A DNA stretch of 64,000 nt, from assembly GCA_029721435.1 (NCBI GenBank), contig CM056583.1, forward strand, positions 76,759,120 to 76,823,119. Direction: 5' to 3'. The position numbers and the translations under genes are program-made. Below the pieces are notes generated by a model. That model was not told where the DNA came from. It saw nothing but the letters and a program-made list of their open reading frames with translations, and made no database searches. Source of the stretch: Gymnothorax reevesii. Taxonomy: Eukaryota > Chordata > Actinopteri > Anguilliformes > Muraenidae. Positions within the stretch are counted from its first letter, which is position 1, and every line of letters begins with the position of its first letter. This document shows positions 1 through 11,226 of the stretch, piece after piece.

Positions 1-1860
1 GCTGTTAACATTAGTTAAGTTTTTGTCTCATCTTATTTTCTGACTTTTGTCACAGCGTTATCAGAAAACTGATTCCAACACTCTAATGAGCATGAATTGA
101 ACCGGTCAGTCTTCTGCCACTCAATCGGAGGCATAACTTGGGAGCGTGAAAACGTCGGTATCGGTTCGAAGCATTTTTATGAGTATGAGCAGTGTTATAA
201 AGTGCAGTATTGGAGCCCGACACCTGTACCAAAGACGAAAAGATTCTTAAATCACTGACTGCCTATTAAAACGAGCATGTTTTTTTTCAGGTCTAAAGAG
301 CAGAACACCAAGAGGAAAAAAACCAGCAACACCTTAATAAATTTCCAAATGCAAATATATAGGAAATTTAGAAACAAAAAACAAAACAGACACATTCCAG
401 CAGGGAAAATATTGTGTTTATTTCTGAAATTTCATGCTCCGGAAGGAGATTTGCATAGAATTCTACAGTTAAAACTGTACTGCAAATAAATAGTACAAAT
501 AAATTTTACATTCAAGTGCGAGTCCAAATTTATACATTGCATCAATGACAGCAGAGCTCTTTTGTTCATTTTGGTTTGAATTGTATTTGTAAAAGATTTC
601 TCCCTTAAAAAAATATCCTAAAGCTTTCTGGAAAAAGTTGATGCCTCCACAGTGCAAAAACATAAGTTACAATACAAGCATTCAGGGGAAAAATATTTAG
701 AAGTAATCTGTTATATCTCTTAGGGACAAGTACAGGGATTCGATACATAACAGATCGAAATAAAACAATGGAACTGACCAATGTCTTCAAGCAATTCTTC
801 CCAAACACGCCCTGGAGGTCCAGAGTACAAGTTGGTTTTTGTTCCATCCACTTGCAATCACAGAATACTAATCAAATGGTAATTATTCTGCATCACTGTG
901 AACATTAATAGTACAATTATTTACCCTTCGGGGCTACATGTCAGAAATAGCTAAGAGTGTCATGAGGAATAAAAGTTCAATTTTCATATTGTGCTATATT
1001 GAACAATATTGCATAAAAAGAGGAAAATTAGTAATAGATGAAATTAAAGAATGAATTGGCCTCTAATCCATGAAACTGAGAACATCATTTAGGTCATGAA
1101 AAATTCAAAGGCCAAGCAAATAATAATGAGTCAAATCTGTTTGGAGTCATTTTTGAGACCGGTTTAAGGGGAAACATCTGGAGAGAATCAGACACCTGTG
1201 TTCAGAGACCAAATCAGCAGCAAACCCATTCACTGCAGTCTTAAATTTGATGATGCGAAGCATCGTTATCGCTGCAGTTACTTGGAATATAGTTAAATAC
1301 GCATAATTCTAACATTTAGCTTTTAATCTGAATGGAATGCATAGCCATTTACGTCATAACATGGCATAAAAGGGGTGAAATATCTCTCTAACCTGAAAAG
1401 CTACTAATTAAGAAAAATTCACTGCTCGTTAAAATTCTGGGATTACAACTGTGGTTTGAACACAATCCAGCATGCTCAGAGGTCCCCCCAGGAACAAGTC
1501 TGGGAACCAGTGTCTTAAAGCATAAAAGCAACCAAAATACAAAATAACCATAGCTCTGAATGATTTTGAATTATTTTCATAATGTCATGTACAGGCAGAG
1601 AGTTAGAAATTTATACAGACTACAAAAAAGGAAATGAATACATTTTCACATTGAACTGGGCCAAGTGTCTACCTAATATGCAGCATCAACTTCACAAGGT
1701 TGCGTCTCATTCACTGAACCTGACACCTGGATTCTCATATCGAATCTTTTAGCCACTCCCATCCCTTTTGTTCTTTGAACAGTGGTATGTCTTGACAGAG
1801 TGTGGAGAAATGCATCCACACTGAGGCGTTTGATATTTATTTTAAATAATGGATCTTAAG
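1..1860. other. intergenic DNA downstream of nxnl2
   Basis: AT-rich DNA beyond the 3' end of nxnl2. Short open frames here (for example 277-489 plus) have low-complexity composition, no domain I recognise and no convincing splice signals, so I call no gene. It could hold distal 3' UTR or regulatory sequence, but nothing in it shows this. Confidence 0.4.
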
Positions 1861-2940
1861 TAGGGCTGTAACAATATTCAACCGCAATATTTATTTTAGC
1901 GTACTAAGACCACTTGCTGCTGAGGGGCGAATATGCGAGCTTGCCCTTTTCCTTTATTAAACCCGATGCAGTCTTGAATGAACGGCTGCCAAAACTGCCA
2001 AAGATGAAAGTACATGTGAAATGCCTGAAATTACTTGACTGACCTCATGAAGCAAAAGACAATGGAATCGTCTCCTCTTAGCCAATAAGGCTACTCTAAA
2101 CCTGCCCCTGTTTACTCTGCTCAATTAGCAATCAAACAGTGGATTCGCTTATTTATTAATTTCAATGACTAGATAGTCCAATTTATTAACATAGCATGTT
2201 TGATTATCGTATTTAGAAAGAACCAAAGAACAGCATAGACTTGTATGAATGAGACTGCATGATATTTTGCGGGCTTACATTAGGCCATTTTGCACGATTG
2301 CAATAATTTCTCACGTTCACGTCTCACTCGCTTTATAGAATGTTTTCCACCTTCTGCATTTTTTAGATACTTAAAATCCAGGGCGATCTTAGAACAAATC
2401 TCTTTCTTTTTAATTAATCTTTCGTAATCTCCTAAAAATGCTGTATAAATTATCGCAACTGCACGAAATGGCCCAATGTCAGCCCACAAAAAAATCGTGC
2501 AATGACGTTCATGCAAATCTGTGCTCTTCTATGCCCATTTAAATTTCAAAATCCGACAATCAAACATGCTATCTTAATAAACAGGACAATCTACTAATTC
2601 AACAAAGTAAATATGCGAATCCACTGTTTTACTGCTAATTGAGCAAAGTAAGTGGGGACAGGATTACAGTAGCCCAATTGGTTAAAAGGAGGTGATTCTG
2701 TAGTCCGTTACTTAGCTCCATTCAGCACGGCGCTGAAAATATTGATGCCAGTCAATCCCCCCCCAGAAGCATTTCACATGCCCTCTGATGTTTGGCACTT
2801 CTGGCAGCCATTCATTCAATACTGCATCGGGTTGAATAAACGAAAAGGGCAAGCTCGGATGTTAGCCCCGTGGCAGCAGGTAGTCTTAAAACACTTTAAA
2901 AAAAAAAAAAAAGTTGCAGTTGAATGTCCTTAAAGACCTA
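1861..2940. mobile_element. hAT-type non-autonomous foldback element with 8-bp target duplication
   Basis: The left end begins tagggctgtaacaatattc and the right end is its degraded inverse, ending agaccta. The flanking octamers are atcttaag (1853-1860) and atctgaag (2941-2948), a 7 of 8 match that fits the 8-bp target duplication of hAT transposons. Roughly 350-bp arms (about 1861-2210 and 2560-2940) are imperfect inverse copies; both include a stretch near 1950/2840 about cctttattaaacccgatgca. No transposase frame is visible, so it must have been moved in trans. The same family recurs at 31997-33700 and, truncated, at 40195-40729. Confidence 0.75.
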
Positions 2941-3230
2941 ATCTGAAGCAATTTAGAAAGTGCCACTGATATCAGGCAGGTGATAAGTCTTGGGTATTTA
3001 AGCCCATTTCCACAAACCAAATTTCCACCCCCCCCAGGACATACTACATCTTAACGCACATTCAGGTATTATAATTCGTACTTCCAGAATGGCAGTGTTA
3101 AAATTGATTATGTTACAAATATTCAGCAATATCTCAGCATTTAAAATAAATTACTTAAAGTAACTGTACAGTACATATAAAATAAAATAGAAAAAGAATT
3201 AAATATTTCAAAATACAGCTAAATTATGCA

Positions 3231-3236
3231 TTTATT
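3231..3236 (-). promoter_or_regulatory. candidate nxnl2 polyadenylation signal
   Basis: AATAAA on the minus strand, 68 nt past the nxnl2 stop codon, in AT-rich sequence. It is the nearest canonical hexamer and would give a short 3' UTR. Further AT-rich sequence to about 3010 could hold other sites. Confidence 0.4.
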
Positions 3237-3303
3237 GCATTTCAAAAACAAACTATTGTGCATAGAAAAACATACCCAGCAGCACTATATGGTCCCATTT
3301 TTC

Positions 3304-3472
3304 CTACCCTGTAAAGTTTTGGAAGATTTCTGCAACCTCCAACCAGCTCCTGAAGCATGCAAGCCCTTGGTCTCGGATTTGCTTTCTTCCTTTCTCAGTG
3401 ATAACTTCTCCATTTTCTTTCACAATCACCAGCTTGGGCACAGCTGTGATATTGTACTTCTTTTTTAAGTCA
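3304..3472 (-). CDS. nxnl2: nxnl2 exon 2 (C-terminal half)
   Basis: The acceptor cttgacag ends at 3473 and the coding sequence opens with the last base of a split histidine codon. It encodes the conserved C-terminal third of the thioredoxin fold, including the VPKLVIV strand around the cis-proline, and ends at a TAG (3306-3304) after FQNFTG. The phase matches exon 1 exactly. Confidence 0.95.
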
Positions 3473-6400
3473 CTGTCAAGGGGAGAAAAAAAAAATCATG
3501 CATATTTTAGTGTTACAACAAAATATACAACCTGATGCTCTCTGGTTCAACTGTGTAGTTGAAAGTTACAACACCACACGACAAAATGCAATGTCCTTGA
3601 TTTACATGAATTGATTCCTGACAATAAAATGTTGTACATTGCTGAAATGCTCACAATTATGCGCAGAGGAAGGATACTTACACAAGTGTTATTAATAGAT
3701 ATTGTATGAGAGAGGCTAGCTAGATAACAATGAGGGTTGTATGGTGTCGAAGGCTAGCTTTATGAGTGTGCGGATAGCATTATACGGTATAGGCTGGCTT
3801 TACATGAGGCAGTGTATGGGAGAGGCAATCTTTATGAGAAAAGTAGATAATATTGCATAGGAGACACAAGCTTTATAAGACTTTGGATAGTATTGTATGG
3901 AAGAGGCCATCATTATAAGAAAATGGCTAGTATTGTATGAGAGAAGCAAGCTTAAGACTTTGGATAGTATTGTATGAGAGAAGCTAGCTTGTTAAGTAAA
4001 TGTTGCATGGGAGAGGCTAGCCTTATAAGAGTGAGGATAGTATTGAATGGACGGGGCTGTCCTTCAAAGAAAGTGGATGAAAGTGTGGACAGTATTGTAT
4101 GGGACAAAAAGTTTTTTTGATGTTCATAGGCCCTACAGTCCATTTCTGATTAGAATAACAGATTAAACGATATGGAAGAAAACATAAGTTTAAACTCCGA
4201 ACGAAAATGTGATCTTTCACCTCAAAAGTCGATAAATGAATAATAATCTCTGACAAAAGAAGCCACAATGAAGGTCTTGAGTGAATAATGTCCACCTATA
4301 TTTGGAAACTTATGGCAAGAAATTGAATGTCACTTTTCTGGCCAGAAATAGATCATTGCAAGAAGCACTGAACTAACGGTCATTGAAGACCACTTTTTCA
4401 AGCGTAGAAAACATTTAAAAACCACAAAATGCCTCCATACTGCTCGTGCAGCATAATCCAAGTGTCCATAAGCCCCGACATTTGACTCGTAAAAACATCT
4501 TTCACTATATTTTTCGCCTTAATGTACAATGTAGCCACTCAGCTAAGAGCCCTGTTTATTTTGGCAGAAGAAGTTGACCTCGCCAAGTTGGCCGACCATA
4601 AAAATGCGCTGCTCAGTCAGTGAATACTAACATTCAAAACCGCATTGCGTTTCTTCAATTGGAGATGTTTAGAGCCCTTGCAGCATTATTTTCCCTCTTT
4701 GGTCACTGTAATTAGAGGTCTTGAATTTTAAACGTCTGTGAAAATGAACAAGGCTCCTAGCCAAGTGGCTACGTTGGACATTAAGGCTAAAAATATTGTG
4801 AAAAGACGTCTTTACAAGTGAAATTTGAATGCCTTGGCTTACAGACACTTTGATTACTACGCACAAGCAGTATGGAGGCATTTTGTGGCGTTTATACGTT
4901 TTTTTACGTGTGACAAAGTGGTCTCCATTGACTTCAATTGGTTTGGATTTGTCTTCGATGTAGTTTTTCTTTGCAACTCCAAAATTGTTTTGAGGAAGAA
5001 AGAAATGCATGGACCCTTCAATTAGCCTTGGGGTGAGTAGATGATGAGTGAATTTTCATTTTTGGATGAACTTTTCCTTTAAACCACAAAAATATTATTG
5101 TTACATGACAGCAGGAAGCCGAAGCAATTTTTGTTGTGGATGCACTGAATGAATTGGATGACCACACTTCCCAGTTTACCCAAGACGGTCCTGGTCCTGA
5201 GAAATGCCTCAGCTTTCTGTTATTGTGCACCAATAATATGTTTGCGGTTTAATGCCCAGTGCACCATTTGAGTATTTTGGTGGCCGTAACAAGCTAGGTT
5301 TACATTCACCCCAGCTCCCTATATGAGAAGTCACTGAGTTCAGTTTAATTTGAAGACTTTTTAAAGTTACATACTGTGATTAATGTACCCCATCTGTACT
5401 GAGACAGACACCGCTGCAGTAACATTAAACGGATTGACGAGCTAGAAACAAGATGAAAATTTACCAAAATAGGTGTTTGCTAGGTCAGCTCAAGGTCATG
5501 CGCTTAACGCTGCCTATTCAAAATATACCCCATGAAAAAGTAACTTGTGAAGATTAACATTTGTTCACAGAAGCAACCTCAAACTCATCTGTTTGTCACT
5601 CATTTATCATTGAGTCTTAAGATGGTAGACAGAAATCTATCATGCACCTGACTTGACAAAAGTACAGTACGAAGACAGATGTTTCATGAGTGTTCCACAA
5701 AATCTGGTCATTGAGCCATTTTGTTTCCACTGTGTCATTCGGCAGCGTCTGAGTGAACGAGTTTTTCTCCAGGTCTTCTCTTTTCTCATGTGTGAGCATT
5801 TTCACCTCATGTGCCTGTTGAAAGCACTGCCAGCTGGTTTATCTTTTGCCGCCCAAAATAAATATGTTTACCTCCCAAGAAAAGAGCAAAATAATCCAAC
5901 GATTTTCATGAGGCAAAACGACTCGCTATTTTGCAACAGATTCATCATAGCTCCTTTTTTTTTTTTTTTGAGTTCTTGCAATCCAGGGATGCTAATCCAC
6001 AATAGTTGGCAGGCTTTTCAATCTGCTCTGTTCTGCTCAACCTCCAGCGTAGCGATCTAAGAACATTTAAAACAAGAGCCATCTAGCAATGGCATATCCC
6101 CCCGGCCCACCACATTCAACTGCTCAAGAAATTCCTAAATACCAAAAGGCATATCTACATATGACACCTGACCTACATGTCAAATTTCGTGAAGAAATAA
6201 TGTGCGGTTTTCAAGTTATGCTCCGGACAAAAGAATGTTTACAGACGGGCGGACGGACATACAGAAGGACGGACAGAGCGATAGCTATATACCCCCACAT
6301 TATATGCCAGGGGGGATGATAAAAAAAGTCAAATCGCCATCTGCTGTTGTGGAGGTCAAAATACAAAGGAGCAAATGTGAAACACGTTTTGCATGCCTGT

Positions 6401-7967
6401 TCAGCTTTGGCAGGAAATAAGTTCCATGAAAAAGTGCCTGTCTTAAGTCCTTTAATCTCATTACCAGACCATTTTTTTCTCCTTCAAGTAGAATATATTA
6501 GCACATTTTAAATCATCTTTTTTTTTTTTTCATGAGGAATTTTCTTATCCAATTGGCAAATCTAGCAATGAGCCAAGTGATCTCACTGGCCGAATTTTTG
6601 CCTGAGAAAAATGTAATAGAGATAAGAGTTTTAAAAATACTTACATTATTAAAATGCTTCATGGGCTTATTTTTCTCTGGTAGAGATGGTTACATCAAGA
6701 TAATTGATGCCTGCATTTAAGCTAGTTTCTTTCACTAACACACTTCACTCCACTGATCATCACAAACCCATACTACATGATTTAAAAGACTTGACATTTG
6801 CGCAAACACTGCCCTTTTTTCCGATAACTTCGCGCACGTAGCCACTTCATTCGCGTTCTACAGTTTACGAAAACTGCATCTACTTTACAAAAGCAAAGTA
6901 CCTTCGAGAATAATGAGTGAACCTAGCCAAAAGGTTTAATAAAAATCAATGCGATAAAAAAGGGGGAAAAGTGGAATGACATGTACAGATAACTTTAAAA
7001 AAGAAACAGATGTAAGGCAAAAACATTAAACTGAAAAATGTGTATACAGTTTGAACAAAATCCGTGTTCACAAGAGCTTAATTACCGGTTCAATGGTTTC
7101 GACTGCTATTCTTGGATATAATCTCCCCGAGGATGTCCCAGTAAACACTCACTAAGCGCATCAGAGAGCCTGCTGCGCCGTCTATTGACCCATGAGTGGA
7201 CACTTGGTCGTAGCAGCAGATCACATCTGTAAGGTATCAGTAACGTTTATGTGCGTTTTGCTCTTAAATAGAAACGAAGTTAGTGTTGGTGCAACCTCAA
7301 AAAGTAACATTCACGTATGATGTAAACTGCCTTCAGACAACTGCACTGTCCATGAAAGACGATGGTCAGATCAGGCCACTAGCCGTTCATTCCACCGAAC
7401 TGACAAAACAATTTCCGATACTGCTGCCTGCGTAACAGTTAACGTTACCGTTCAGTTTGCACACAGAAACTTGCAGACTCCTTGAAATCCCTCGAATGCA
7501 GAAAAGCAAAGCAAACCAACTAACAGGACGGATGCAACTAAATTTATTCCCATGGTTTAACCGAGAATGAACATACAGGCTTCCCACTCGCTAGCGAACA
7601 ACATCTCAGTTTTTTTATGACACACAGGCAAATAGATTTATTTCGACAAAATTCAATCTACTCACTGTTTAAATTGGTCGTGCCACGGTAAGGCCAACCA
7701 GTCTCCGTGCATGTCGTGATAATACTCGATCATGTCTTCAAGGGACTTGTCGGACGAAATAAAGACGATTTCGAACTGGGCAGGAGGGTCATTCTCTTCG
7801 ACTAAATCAGTGTAAAAATCACACAGGATTGGGGTAAAATCGCGGCAGGGCGGGCACCAACCTGCAGAAAAATACAAACCGACAACTTTGTTCTTGAGAG
7901 CTTCTTCAGCCTCAATCAACAAGCCGTTTTTATTCAAGAGAGTTCGTCCAGAAAATACTTCCACCAT
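3304..7967 (-). CDS. nxnl2: nucleoredoxin-like protein 2, complete two-exon gene
   Basis: Joined exons 7967-7666 and 3472-3304 encode 156 residues, the usual length of NXNL2, a thioredoxin-fold protein of photoreceptors and other sensory neurons. In vertebrates NXNL2 is known as a rod-derived cone viability factor-like trophic or redox protein. Visible landmarks are the active site WCPPC (residues 37-41, after LYFSAG), the following RDFTP, the cis-proline region ITAVPKLVIV, and the conserved C-terminal stretch GRKQIRDQGLACF. There is no signal peptide or membrane segment, so it should be cytosolic. The start at 7967 is the only suitable ATG and gives the normal family N-terminus. The single intron (3473-7665) carries a minisatellite, a foldback repeat and a hairpin repeat. 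The gene lies downstream of spin1 in the same orientation. The intact CPPC motif is notable because mammalian NXNL2 has, to my knowledge, lost it. Confidence 0.95.
3690..4115. repeat. degenerate minisatellite in the nxnl2 intron
   Basis: About nine loosely conserved units of roughly 40-55 bp share the words gtatgagagagg, gctagctttataag and ggatagtattgtatg. Units differ by substitutions and small indels, so the array is old. No coding frame runs through it. Confidence 0.7.
4377..5083. mobile_element. foldback/MITE-like repeat in the nxnl2 intron
   Basis: Sequence at about 4400-4552 is the imperfect inverse of 4751-4915; each arm includes aaaatgcctccatactgc or its complement. A loop of about 200 bp separates the arms. 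The right flank (about 5029-5083) carries a motif near gatgatgagtgaattttcat that ends many dispersed fish DNA repeats. The left arm lacks this end, so the copy looks truncated on the left. Confidence 0.6.
6080..6325. repeat. GGAC-tract/hairpin dispersed repeat, copy 1
   Basis: A GACGGGCGGACGGACA-like tract at 6244-6280 is followed by atacccccac and, after a short loop, its inverse ggggggatgata (about 6288-6320). The same arrangement appears at 12236-12478, 32388-32480 and 47393-47640. No coding capacity is seen. Confidence 0.6.
7666..7967 (-). CDS. nxnl2: nxnl2 exon 1 with the active site
   Basis: It encodes residues 1-100 and the first two bases of codon 101. It opens MVEVFSGRTLLNKNG and includes WCPPC. 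The donor at 7665 reads gtgagt, splitting a histidine codon that exon 2 completes. Without splicing, an in-frame TGA follows at once (7664-7662), so the intron is required for the conserved C-terminus. Confidence 0.96.
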
Positions 7968-8225
7968 CTTGAGCGAGCAAATTATACCCGCGCAGTGGAA
8001 AAATATTACGCCTGAAGTGTTCAGTGAACTGCGCGGTAGTTATCTTTGTTGTTGCTAACATCAGAAAAGTTATACCGGAAGTGAAATGATTGTTACACCC
8101 ATCCTTGTACCTCATTGGATTTAGTTAGCCACGCCCCTTTAACGAATAGCATATTACCGGCGGAACCTCACATCAAGTTGACACGGTTGAGTGAGACTGA
8201 GAGCATTCGGTAACTACAGACCAAC
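7968..8225. promoter_or_regulatory. nxnl2 promoter / 5' leader, possibly bidirectional
   Basis: 258 bp separate the nxnl2 start codon from a plus-strand ATG at 8226. A GC-box-like ccacgcccctt lies at about 8130. I see no TATA box at a typical distance. The promoter role comes from position only, and a bidirectional role depends on whether the plus ORF is expressed. Confidence 0.4.
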
Positions 8226-8378
8226 ATGTCTTTTGTGGAACTGCATTATAACAGTTTACTTAAGTTTGAGGTGAAGCTGGATTTCCTCTGGGATGGGGCA
8301 AAATGCTTCGCTGTTTCAGTTACTTGGGAGAACAAATCAGAAAGCCGACTTGAACTTGCGCTTTTTATCCTCTTGTGA
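8226..8378 (+). CDS. hypothetical short ORF divergent from nxnl2
   Basis: A 50-codon frame beginning MSFVELHYNSLL and ending at TGA 8376-8378. It has a varied, non-repetitive composition with several Trp and Cys codons. It starts 258 bp from the nxnl2 start on the opposite strand. A possible donor (ttgag|gtgaag, about 8269) could make it the first exon of a longer gene, but I could not identify further exons. I do not recognise the protein, and chance is a real alternative. Confidence 0.25.
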   Translation: MSFVELHYNSLLKFEVKLDFLWDGAKCFAVSVTWENKSESRLELALFILL

Positions 8379-9480
8379 CATAAAAATTTCATAGAAAGAA
8401 GTAGTAATCATTTCAATTTACTACCTGAACTGATTGATACTCTAGGTTTAATTCTTTCTTAATTCAAATCTAAATCATTGGGAATCTCTGCTGCAGAATT
8501 CACAAAATCTACTCTTAACGGTTACAGTAAGATTTCAGATAATGCTGCTAGGTGATTCGAGTCCTTATAATTGTTTAGTGCGGACAGAAAGATCAGTAAG
8601 TACGCATTTAGTTTTAGCCCAGGACTCTAGGAAATTGCATTTGGAAATAAAAATGAATATGATACTACAGTGGAGATAGACAGCTTCAGAGAGCAATTAC
8701 ATATCAGGTGCTGGGGCCGATCAAGATTAATTTCAGGTGGGTGGCACTTCGGGGAACAATAGTTAAATTGGGGCTACCCTAAAGTGACAATAAAAATGAA
8801 GGCTGCCACTGACCTCTCACCAACATTTAGACATGTCCCCTTGTTTATGAGATTCTTATCAACATCTGGCCCTTAGACCAAGTTAATAAGCTCACTGACA
8901 GTGGCCTGGGGCAGATTAAGTGGATACAATGTATTGTGCTAGAATAACACTATAAACAGCACAGTCAGCGTTTAGTTGTTGTGATATTACCATTACAATT
9001 CAACTTGCTGTAGCAAACAAGGATTCTCACATTAGCACCATTAAATATTTTCACAATAAAACTGAGAATAATAATATTCTATACTTTTATTCTATTCTTG
9101 TATTTAGTGGTAAGCTCTGCACAGTTTGCATCTTATTGCTCTGCATAGAAATACATCTCAAGTAATCTCCTCTTAAAAAATTGTAACAGTGAATCTGAGA
9201 ATGGTAACACTGCCCTGCATAATTGTTTCTGAATAAAATCCAATACTTTTTCCTTCTAATTTTGGGGTGCGGATTCCAAATATAGTGTCCGTTTTGCTCC
9301 AGCATGTCACATTTTCTCAGTAACGAAATGCACAACAGCCGATTTAACAACAGTGAAATGTGTATTTGTGTGCAGCACGAGGGATTTTTTCCATTCTGAG
9401 ATTAATGGGGTATCTCAGTGATATCCCAAGTGATAGTGATATCCCAGCACTACTGTACTGTCAATTTACAACTTTTTGCT
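8379..9480. other. intergenic DNA, nothing recognised
   Basis: AT-rich sequence with no exon-like frame or repeat I can name. The right part grades into the Tc1-like remnant that follows. Confidence 0.35.
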
Positions 9481-10612
9481 GTGCACAAGTTCACCCAATT
9501 TTTTTCTCAAAATGAAAAACTTGTATCACTTTTTGATTTTGTTGGAAAATCTCAATTTTCATAAAATGACCCCCTTTCCTACTCCTGCACACATTTAATT
9601 GTCTTGACCATATCAGGGAACAATTAGACATCCACGAATGCCTAACAGAGTAGCGACTCAAATCAGTGCGATGAATTATGGCAAGTTGCCCAAATCCTGA
9701 AGCACCAAAGCAGCCCCAGAACATCACACTACCACCACAGAGTTTGGCTGCTGACATGATGTTCTAACTGTGGAGTGCAGTGCTAGCTTTATGCCAGATA
9801 ACAGGATCCACGTCTTCCAATAAAATTCTACTTTTGACTCAAAAGTGCACAGAATATTATCCCGAAAGTCTTGGGGATCAACAAGATGTCGTTTTGGAAA
9901 ATGTGAGACAAACCTTTGACCTGTTTTTTTTTTTTTTTGTCAGCAGTGGTTTTTGCCTCGCAGCACTTTGAGGGATGCCATTTTTGCCCAGTCAATTTCT
10001 TATTGTGGAATAAAGAACACGGGCCTTAGCAGAGACAAATGATCCCTGTAATTCTTTAGATATTAGTCTGGGTTCTTTTGTGACCTCCTCGATAAACCGT
10101 CGATGAGCTCTTGGAGGTATTTTGGTTAGCTGGCTTCTCCTGGGAAGGTTCAGCACTGCTCAAAGTTTTCCGCATTTGTAGTTGATGGCTCTCATCGTGG
10201 TCTCATCCAGAGCTTCCTTCAGAAATTTGCTTTTTGACTCTTTCCAGACTCAGAGGGGTCATCAATGCTGCTTCTCATCAGTTATTGAATTTCCTTAAAT
10301 TGCAGCATCATGTGTTGCTTTTTGCCAACTTCCTATTGCCTTCAAAGTCAACAGTGTTGGCAGTAATCATGCCCAGGTGTGTCTAGTTTAACTGGTTGAT
10401 TTAACAAATAAGGGTGCAATTGCTTTTTCACATAGGGTTGGATAGCTTTTTCCCTTCAGTAAATGAAATTGTTTAAAAACTGGATTCGTGCTTACTCAGG
10501 TAATCTTTGTCTACTATTAAAATTAGTCTGATGATCGGAAACATTTGATGTGACATATTTGCAAAAATAGTAGAACTCAGGAAGAGTGCTATTATTTTTT
10601 CACAACACTGTA
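9480..10612 (-). mobile_element. decayed Tc1-like transposon
   Basis: Minus-strand reading gives broken Tc1 transposase; 9757-9491 encodes SVMFWGCFGASGFGQL, the conserved block around the second catalytic aspartate region. Frameshifts and stops break the frame throughout. The right terminus runs through ctttttcacataggg to ttttttcacaacactgta (10595-10612). Its subterminal sequence matches the copy at 43285-44687 and the fragment at 36420-36832. The left terminus is not clear, so its start is approximate. Confidence 0.8.
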
Positions 10613-10745
10613 CAATGAAACTGACTTTGTCCTTCTGAGCTTCATTCTGCTCTTTTACAACTGCCTTGGAGTATCGCATCGAGGACTCAGGGCTCATTAC
10701 CTCCTTACCAGTTACCTGTGTAACCTGGTCTTGCACATGCTTACG
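10613..10745 (-). CDS. open frame cut by the Tc1 end; possible exon fragment
   Basis: Reading from 10745, a frame of about 44 codons includes SPESSMRYSKAVVKEQ and runs directly into the Tc1 terminus at 10612. The stretch is charged and non-repetitive. The acceptor upstream is weak, with no good pyrimidine tract. It may be the remains of an exon broken by the insertion, perhaps linked to the candidate exons at 11754-11227, or a chance frame. Confidence 0.15.
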
Positions 10746-11226
10746 TTAGCTAGCCACTGTCTTTACTTTATATACAGTAATGCTAGGCATGTTTCATGTT
10801 ATCAGGCTTAGCAATGGTGAAAAGGAAAGGGCGCATATTCTGTGGTTTTAAAACCTCAGTTATCAATGAGAAAAAGTCAATAGCTTACTTTCACTACCAA
10901 TCAGCAGGCCTCATAATACAGCACCACTACCATGCCCCAGCTATTCCTGCCATGTGGGCAGACTGCTTAAGTCACCCTGAGAAATATTTTCCCCGATAGT
11001 TCAAGTGCAGGCCTGTCTGAGGCATAGTTACACTTGGCTTTTCAATGTGTTTTATCATTCGATAATGCCACGAAACAGTAGCAGTGAAGTCTTTACACAT
11101 CAAGATCGAATACCTCTCGCAATGAGATCAAAACAGCCAGACCACAAGCTGAAGTGGTCAGGCTGGCGATGAATTTGGATCTCAGCGAGATGTGCACAGG
11201 ATGTGGGCATAATCCGGACAATTTAC

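Noticed and set aside
5653..6060. 135-codon plus-strand open frame in the nxnl2 intron
   Set aside because: It runs through AT-rich intron and a poly-T tract, has no domain, and no splice or start context supports it.
10860..11000. Possible third exon of the small candidate gene, after acceptor atatttctcag with donor gtaagc
   Set aside because: All three frames contain a stop between the two splice sites, so it cannot continue the coding sequence.
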